Shown here one piece after another: positions 41,178-42,650 of a stretch of DNA of 42,650 bases. The notes under the pieces were generated by a model. That model was not told where the DNA came from, did no database searches, and saw only the letters and a list, made by a program, of their open reading frames with translations. The translations under genes were made by a program, and so were the position numbers. This DNA is from Pseudoramibacter alactolyticus ATCC 23263 (GTDB lineage: Bacteria > Bacillota > Clostridia > Eubacteriales > Eubacteriaceae). The DNA is taken from the NCBI RefSeq assembly GCF_000185505.1, contig NZ_GL622359.1:1819391-1862040 (forward strand). The letters run 5' to 3'. Positions within the stretch are counted from its first letter, which is position 1; the number at the start of each line of letters is the position of its first letter.

Positions 41178-42393
41178 ATCTGTGACGGAAGGCCATCCGG
41201 ACAAAGTCTGCGACCAAATTGCCGACGGCATTCTGGATGCCTGCCTGAAGCAGGATCCGGACGCGCATACCGCCATCGAGGTGATGGCTTCTAAAAACAC
41301 GCTGATGATCGCCGGCGAACTCTCACAAGGCGTTCGCGAGAGCGGCGCCGTGAATCTGGTGACTATCGCCCGTCAGGTCGTCCGTGAAATCGGCTACACA
41401 TCAGAAGAAACCGGCCTGGACGCCGATCGCTGCAATGTGCTGACCAATGTGAATGTGCAATCGGCGGATATCGCCGGAGCCGTCAGCAAGGCGGCGACAA
41501 GCGAGACGGCTAAATGGCAGGCCGGCAAGGTGCGCTGCAAATGGCTGCCGCCGGAAGGCGTCGATCCCGGCGAGCATCGGCGCGTCCCGCATGTGGGTGC
41601 CGGCGACCAGGGCGTGATGATCGGCTACGCGACGGACGAAACGCCGGAACTGATGCCGATGCCCTTTGTGCTGGCGACAAAATTGGTGCAGCGCCTGGCA
41701 GCGGTGCGGAAGAACGGTACCCTGCCCTGGCTGCGTCCCGACGGCAAGTCCCAGGTGACCATGACCTACGACGATGCCGGAAATCCGGAGCGCATTGACA
41801 GCGTTGTGCTTTCGGCTCAGCATGATCCAGCCGTCGATTTGCCGGAACTTCAGCAGGCGCTGATGGAGGCCGTGGTGCTGCCGGTGATCGATGCCGAACG
41901 CATCACGGCGACCACGGCGCTGCGCATCAACCCGTCCGGCCGGTTTGTGATCGGCGGGCCGCTGGGCGATACCGGGCTCACCGGGCGCAAGCTCATGGTG
42001 GATACCTACGGCTCGATCGCCCGTCACGGCGGCGGCGCCTTCTCCGGCAAGGATCCGACCAAAGTCGATCGTTCCGGCGCATACATGGCGCGCTACGTGG
42101 CGAAAAACATCGTGGGCTGCGGGCTGGCGAAGCGCTGCGAGGTTTCGCTGGCTTATGCCATCGGGCTGGAGCAGCCGGAAATGGTCGCCATCAATACCTT
42201 TGGCACGGCCCGGGTGGCGGAGCATAAAATTGCCCGCATGGTGGAGGAGGTAGTCTCCTTCTCGGTGGCGGATATTATCGAAGGGCTGCAGCTGCGTCAG
42301 CCGATTTACCGAGAGACGGCGGCTTACGGCCATTTCGGCCGGGACGTATTCCCCTGGGAAAAGGTTGACGAATTGGCATCCGTCCAGAAATAG
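41161..42393 (+). CDS. metK: S-adenosylmethionine synthetase
   Basis: A 410-residue enzyme making SAM from methionine and ATP. Signatures are 'GHPDKVCDQ' (residues 11-19), 'GAGDQG' and 'GGGAFSGKDPTKVDRS'. It is slightly longer than usual (about 395). Its ATG lies inside the 3' end of the response-regulator gene, with AAAGGAGAG about 13 bases upstream, so translation is probably coupled. SAM is consumed by both GRE activases and the radical SAM enzymes here; coexpression with GRE regulators would raise SAM when the dehydratase is switched on. Whether this is the only metK of the genome cannot be seen. Confidence 0.95.
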   Translation: MKRTAESVTEGHPDKVCDQIADGILDACLKQDPDAHTAIEVMASKNTLMIAGELSQGVRESGAVNLVTIARQVVREIGYTSEETGLDADRCNVLTNVNVQSADIAGAVSKAATSETAKWQAGKVRCKWLPPEGVDPGEHRRVPHVGAGDQGVMIGYATDETPELMPMPFVLATKLVQRLAAVRKNGTLPWLRPDGKSQVTMTYDDAGNPERIDSVVLSAQHDPAVDLPELQQALMEAVVLPVIDAERITATTALRINPSGRFVIGGPLGDTGLTGRKLMVDTYGSIARHGGGAFSGKDPTKVDRSGAYMARYVAKNIVGCGLAKRCEVSLAYAIGLEQPEMVAINTFGTARVAEHKIARMVEEVVSFSVADIIEGLQLRQPIYRETAAYGHFGRDVFPWEKVDELASVQK

Positions 42394-42650
42394 AAGACGA
42401 GTGGATGAATTTATAGAGGAAAAGGTATTTGAATCCGCTTTTAAAGTCGTTTGAGACCGGGGTGAAATGTGCCGTTTGAATGCCCGAAAACGGGGATTGG
42501 GGCTGAAAAAATTGCAAACACATGAAAATGAATCAGCCCTTGAAAAACCTAATTGTAAAGCGTAAAAAACCGTATTTTTTGCTCAAACAGCGCAATTAAT
42601 TACCCCACGAAATGGTTTAAAATAAGGACAGTAACAATAATACCATACAA
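42394..42650. other. Intergenic tail of the window
   Basis: 257 bases after metK with no gene. A long-spaced inverted repeat GGGCTGA (42500-42506)/TCAGCCC (42533-42539) may form a hairpin, but no T-run follows. Confidence 0.4.

Noticed and set aside
36450-42393. Bacterial microcompartment locus
   Set aside because: No shell (BMC-domain) gene and no encapsulation peptide on the aldehyde dehydrogenase.

Overview
The window looks like a chromosomal segment of an anaerobic, low-to-mid GC Bacillota (Clostridia; a Eubacteriaceae-type organism would fit, but this is an inference). The reasons are strong AGGAGG ribosome-binding sites, several glycyl radical enzymes (GREs) that are destroyed by oxygen, LytS/AraC-type two-component pairs, sigma-A promoters of TTGACA/TATAAT type, a CIRCE-like element and BioY.

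The theme is glycyl radical metabolism and its control. Three GREs are present. GRE1 (1295-3829, minus) and GRE3 (33493-36084, plus) are paralogues carrying the residue set of glycerol/propane-1,2-diol dehydratases (His164/His281/Cys433/Glu435/Asp447, offset by one at the two histidines of GRE3). GRE2 (5954-8332, minus) lacks both of those histidines and has no assigned substrate. Two radical-SAM activases of different architecture are present: one beside GRE2 without ferredoxin clusters, one beside GRE3 with two. Three PocR-domain sensors lie next to or between the GREs. One is a complete histidine kinase (29824-31101). The other two have lost kinase residues (16-1200; 38939-40159). Two AraC-type response regulators, a CoA-acylating aldehyde dehydrogenase and a metK gene complete the GRE3 region. 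The likely flow there is diol to aldehyde (GRE3), aldehyde to acyl-CoA (37424-38725), with SAM for activation from MetK. No microcompartment shell gene is visible.

Layout. 1-3829: GRE1 and its PocR sensor. 4172-12129: GRE2 region on the minus strand, with an opine-dehydrogenase-like enzyme, activase, AraC regulator, GRE2, a small CGGCNP protein and a MATE exporter; the activase/AraC unit and GRE2 each have a sigma-54 type promoter. 12506-18468: an EutH-like permease, a bactofilin-like membrane protein, a HAD phosphatase overlapping an Rrf2 regulator, and a LysR/YeiH divergent pair. 18604-24976: a tRNA-Arg followed by a TetR-controlled operon of radical SAM/SPASM enzyme, KAS III-like acyltransferase, dedicated acyl carrier protein and a MacB/FtsX-type ABC exporter. 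This operon looks like an uncharacterised small-molecule or peptide-lipid pathway. 25084-26109: a truncated bioB followed by bioY. 26352-27517: a 19-bp-periodic repeat array in front of an AAA ATPase with a winged-helix-like tail. 27692-28657: an Hsp20 gene with a CIRCE-like operator, then a 47-codon gene behind a class II CRP/FNR-type promoter. 28752-33153: a PocR kinase/AraC regulator pair and a small oxidative-stress-like operon (cupin, flavin reductase, DJ-1/PfpI, 60-aa protein). 33493-42393: the GRE3 region.

Assignments rest on reading motifs by eye; no database search was possible.
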